This document shows positions 7,384-8,710 of a stretch of 8,710 nucleotides of DNA, piece after piece (the first letter of the stretch is position 1; the number at the start of each line of letters is the position of its first letter). Source of the stretch: Gammaproteobacteria bacterium. Its GTDB lineage: Bacteria > Pseudomonadota > Gammaproteobacteria > Pseudomonadales > Pseudomonadaceae. A program made the position numbers and the translations under genes. The DNA lies in the NCBI GenBank assembly GCA_012800475.1, contig JAAZJF010000085.1, forward strand, positions 1 to 8,710. Reading direction: 5' to 3'. The notes beneath the pieces are model-generated. The model had not been told where the DNA came from, searched no databases, and saw only the letters and a list, made by a program, of their open reading frames with translations.

Positions 7384-7816
7384 TATTTTTACTGATGGTG
7401 CCTGTAAAGGTAACCCCGGCCCTGGTGGCTGGGGCGCATTATTAGTCTATAAAGGCAAAGAATTAGAGCTGTGCGGTGGTGAGCGTGAAACCACCAATAA
7501 CCGCATGGAGTTGACGGCTGCCATCCGTGGTTTAGCTGAGTTGAAAAAATCGTGTGCGGTACGTTTAGTCACTGACTCCAAATATGTGATGCAAGGCATT
7601 CAAGAGTGGATGCCCAACTGGAAAAAACGCGGCTGGAGAACTGCAGCAAAGCAGCCCGTTAAAAATGTTGATCTATGGCAACAGCTTGATGAGCAAGTGC
7701 AGCGCCATGAGATTGAATGGCAGTGGGTGCGCGGCCATACAGGACATCCGGGTAATGAACGTGCGGATCAGTTGGCCAATCGCGGCGTCGAAGAGGTGTT
7801 AGCATGCGTTATATAG
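7367..7816 (+). CDS. rnhA: Ribonuclease HI
   Basis: This 149-residue enzyme cuts the RNA strand of RNA-DNA hybrids, removing R-loops and RNA primers. The catalytic residues fall at exactly the E. coli positions: D10 in FTDGACKGNPGPGGWG, E48 in NNRMEL, D70 in TDSKYV, H124 in RGHTGH and D134 in NERADQLA. This exact numbering supports the ATG at 7367 over an in-frame ATG at 7292, which would add 25 residues unlike the family. The basic handle region (WKKRGWRTAAKQPVKN, 85-100) is present. The start lies inside the end of the methyltransferase gene (17-nt overlap) and has only a weak GAAG ribosome site, suggesting coupling. Its end overlaps dnaQ by 13 nt. In E. coli rnhA and dnaQ are divergent; here they are co-directional. 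Confidence 0.97.
   Translation: MTDQVDIFTDGACKGNPGPGGWGALLVYKGKELELCGGERETTNNRMELTAAIRGLAELKKSCAVRLVTDSKYVMQGIQEWMPNWKKRGWRTAAKQPVKNVDLWQQLDEQVQRHEIEWQWVRGHTGHPGNERADQLANRGVEEVLACVI
7793..7796 (+). promoter_or_regulatory. Ribosome binding site of dnaQ inside rnhA
   Basis: GAGG lies 7 nt before the ATG at 7804, within the last codons of rnhA. It supports this start despite the 13-nt overlap of the two reading frames. Confidence 0.75.
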
Positions 7817-8514
7817 TGCTTGATACTGAAACCACTGGTATCAACATTAATGATGGTAACCGCATTATTGAAATCGGTTGTGTGGAGCTTGAAGGGCGCG
7901 TGCCTACGGGGCGTCATTACCATGTGTACTTACAGCCTGATCGTGCCAGTGAAGAAGGTGCTTTGGCGATTCATGGTATTACTGAAGAGTTTCTTAAAGA
8001 CAAGCCGCGCTTTAAAGATGTAGCCGATGAGTTTTTTGAATTTATTAAAGGCGCTGAATTAATTATTCATAACGCACCCTTTGATATTGGCTATATCAAT
8101 CATGAATTTGCCTTACTCGGGCAGACAGAACGCTCTGATATCAGCCAGCACTGCACTATTTTAGACACCTTGGTGATGGCGCGTGAGCGTCACCCTGGGC
8201 AGCGCAACAGTTTGGATGCGTTATGTAAGCGCTATGGCGTGGATAACTCAGGGCGTGAGTTGCACGGCGCTTTACTGGATGCGCAGATTCTCGCTGAAGT
8301 CTACTTAGCCATGACCGGCGGCCAGAGAAACTTATCACTGGCAGGCGATGGTGGTGATGAGGGTGGTGGCTTTGTTAAGGTCACGCCCGTGCGGCGTATT
8401 GCGGCTGATCGTGCGGCTTTACCGGTATTAGCAGCCAGCGCGCAAGAGCTTGAAGCGCATCAGCAATTTTTAGACAAAATCAAAAAGGCCAGCGGTGTTG
8501 AGCTGGCCTGGTAA
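7804..8514 (+). CDS. dnaQ: DNA polymerase III epsilon subunit (3'-5' proofreading exonuclease)
   Basis: This 236-residue subunit removes misincorporated nucleotides in the polymerase III core. The DEDDh exonuclease motifs are complete: Exo I VLDTETTG (D7, E9), Exo II HNAPFD (D94) and Exo III HGALLDAQ (H154, D159). A glycine-rich linker (about 177-190, GGDEGGG) follows. The C-terminal segment HQQFLDKIKKASG (219-231) corresponds to the part that binds the alpha subunit, so this is a replicative epsilon and not a stand-alone exonuclease. A clamp-binding sequence between the two was not identified with confidence. Length is close to the E. coli protein (243). It is the last gene of the operon, followed by a hairpin-rich tail and a strong terminator. 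Confidence 0.97.
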   Translation: MRYIVLDTETTGININDGNRIIEIGCVELEGRVPTGRHYHVYLQPDRASEEGALAIHGITEEFLKDKPRFKDVADEFFEFIKGAELIIHNAPFDIGYINHEFALLGQTERSDISQHCTILDTLVMARERHPGQRNSLDALCKRYGVDNSGRELHGALLDAQILAEVYLAMTGGQRNLSLAGDGGDEGGGFVKVTPVRRIAADRAALPVLAASAQELEAHQQFLDKIKKASGVELAW

Positions 8515-8528
8515 AACGAGTCGAGTGC

Positions 8529-8544
8529 AAGCCTGAAAAGGCTT
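8529..8544 (+). repeat. Small hairpin with GAAA tetraloop after dnaQ
   Basis: AAGCCT (8529-8534) and AGGCTT (8539-8544) form a 6-bp stem closed by GAAA, a GNRA tetraloop. It lies 14 bp after the dnaQ stop. No run of T follows, so it does not look like a terminator. Confidence 0.5.
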
Positions 8545-8554
8545 TAAAGTGAGA

Positions 8555-8588
8555 AGCAGATTGCACCCATCAGTGGGTGCAATCTGCT
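8555..8588 (+). repeat. Perfect 15-bp inverted repeat in the dnaQ 3' region
   Basis: AGCAGATTGCACCCA (8555-8569) and TGGGTGCAATCTGCT (8574-8588) are exact reverse complements around a 4-nt TCAG loop. There is no T tract on either side, so it is not a standard intrinsic terminator. As RNA it would be a very stable hairpin protecting the dnaQ transcript end or belonging to a small RNA. Confidence 0.8.
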
Positions 8589-8602
8589 GTAAGTGCATTG
8601 GG

Positions 8603-8631
8603 TGATCTGTGAGTTCGAATCGCACCGATCA
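8603..8631 (+). repeat. Hairpin with tRNA T-loop-like sequence
   Basis: TGATC-T-GTG (8603-8611) pairs with CAC-C-GATCA (8623-8631), with one mismatch, and an inner G-C pair (8613/8621) closes a TTCGAAT loop (8614-8620). The core fits the tRNA T-arm consensus except for one A/G mismatch in the stem. No CCA, acceptor partner or D arm is visible, so this is not a complete tRNA. It may be a relic of one or chance. Confidence 0.4.
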
Positions 8632-8670
8632 AAAAACCGCAAGCGTTAAGACAACGCTTGCGGTTTTTTT
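8631..8670 (+). terminator. Bidirectional intrinsic terminator of the dnaQ operon
   Basis: AAAAAACCGCAAGCGTT (8631-8647) and its exact complement at 8653-8669 form a 17-bp stem with an AAGAC loop. The GC-rich core is flanked by an A tract on the left and a T tract on the right, so it can terminate transcription in both directions. It would end the methyltransferase-rnhA-dnaQ transcript and any gene coming from the right. Confidence 0.93.
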
Positions 8671-8710
8671 ATGCCCAGTGAGTCACTGCCCACCAGCCGA
8701 CTAAGCTCAT
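8669..8710 (-). CDS. Possible C-terminal tail of a convergent gene entering from the right edge
   Basis: On the minus strand an open frame from the window edge encodes SLVGWWAVTHWA and stops at TAA (8671-8669), inside the T side of the terminator stem. Such stop-in-terminator placement is common for convergent genes. Thirteen codons cannot prove coding; the tryptophan-rich end would fit a membrane protein tail. No family can be named. Confidence 0.3.
   Translation of the reverse strand: MSLVGWWAVTHWA

Noticed and set aside
8555..8588. Intrinsic terminator at the 15-bp hairpin
   Set aside because: The stem is perfect but no run of T follows on either strand. The real terminator is at 8631-8670.
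8540..8631. Complete tRNA gene after dnaQ
   Set aside because: Only a T-arm-like element is present. No acceptor stem partner, D arm, anticodon loop with U33 or CCA end could be fitted.
1..8710. Mobile element, phage, CRISPR or defence island
   Set aside because: No transposase, integrase, repeat array or toxin/defence gene is visible, gene order matches the conserved Pseudomonas chromosome, and codon use appears even across the window.

Overview
The window looks like ordinary chromosome from a gammaproteobacterium of the Pseudomonas lineage with a moderate, not high, G+C content. The main clue is gene order. A yejB-like permease start, two tandem peptide-binding proteins, mltD, gloB, a small methyltransferase, rnhA and dnaQ follow one another as I remember them in Pseudomonas aeruginosa (about PA1809 to PA1816). 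Codon use leans more to A/T than in P. aeruginosa, so a lower-GC relative (for example the P. pertucinogena group or Thiopseudomonas-like genera) is a reasonable guess, not a demonstration.

Left part (1-3941, minus strand): the start of an Npp/Yej-type peptide ABC importer operon, read right to left. nppA1 and nppA2 encode two paralogous periplasmic SBP_bac_5 proteins, and nppB/yejB the first permease, cut by the window edge. Junctions are tight: a 1-nt stop/start overlap, then a 2-nt gap. The other permease and the ATPase should lie beyond the left edge.

Middle (4075-6506, minus strand): mltD encodes a lipoprotein lytic transglycosylase with one SLT domain and three LysM repeats, preceded by a good sigma-70 promoter. 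gloB encodes glyoxalase II with all metal ligands visible.

Right part (6595-8514, plus strand): a methyltransferase-like gene, rnhA (RNase HI) and dnaQ (DNA polymerase III epsilon proofreading subunit) overlap one another in series and probably form one operon. After dnaQ comes about 155 bp of noncoding DNA with several hairpins, ending in a strong bidirectional intrinsic terminator. A minus-strand reading frame entering from the right edge stops inside this terminator and may be the tail of a convergent gene.

The genes serve separate housekeeping roles: peptide uptake, wall turnover, methylglyoxal detoxification, and replication fidelity with RNA-DNA hybrid removal. I found no mobile element, CRISPR array, complete tRNA, rRNA or defence system, and nothing that convincingly amounts to a new multi-gene system. 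The least explained sequence is the hairpin-rich stretch after dnaQ. Next is an inverted repeat spanning the mltD promoter.
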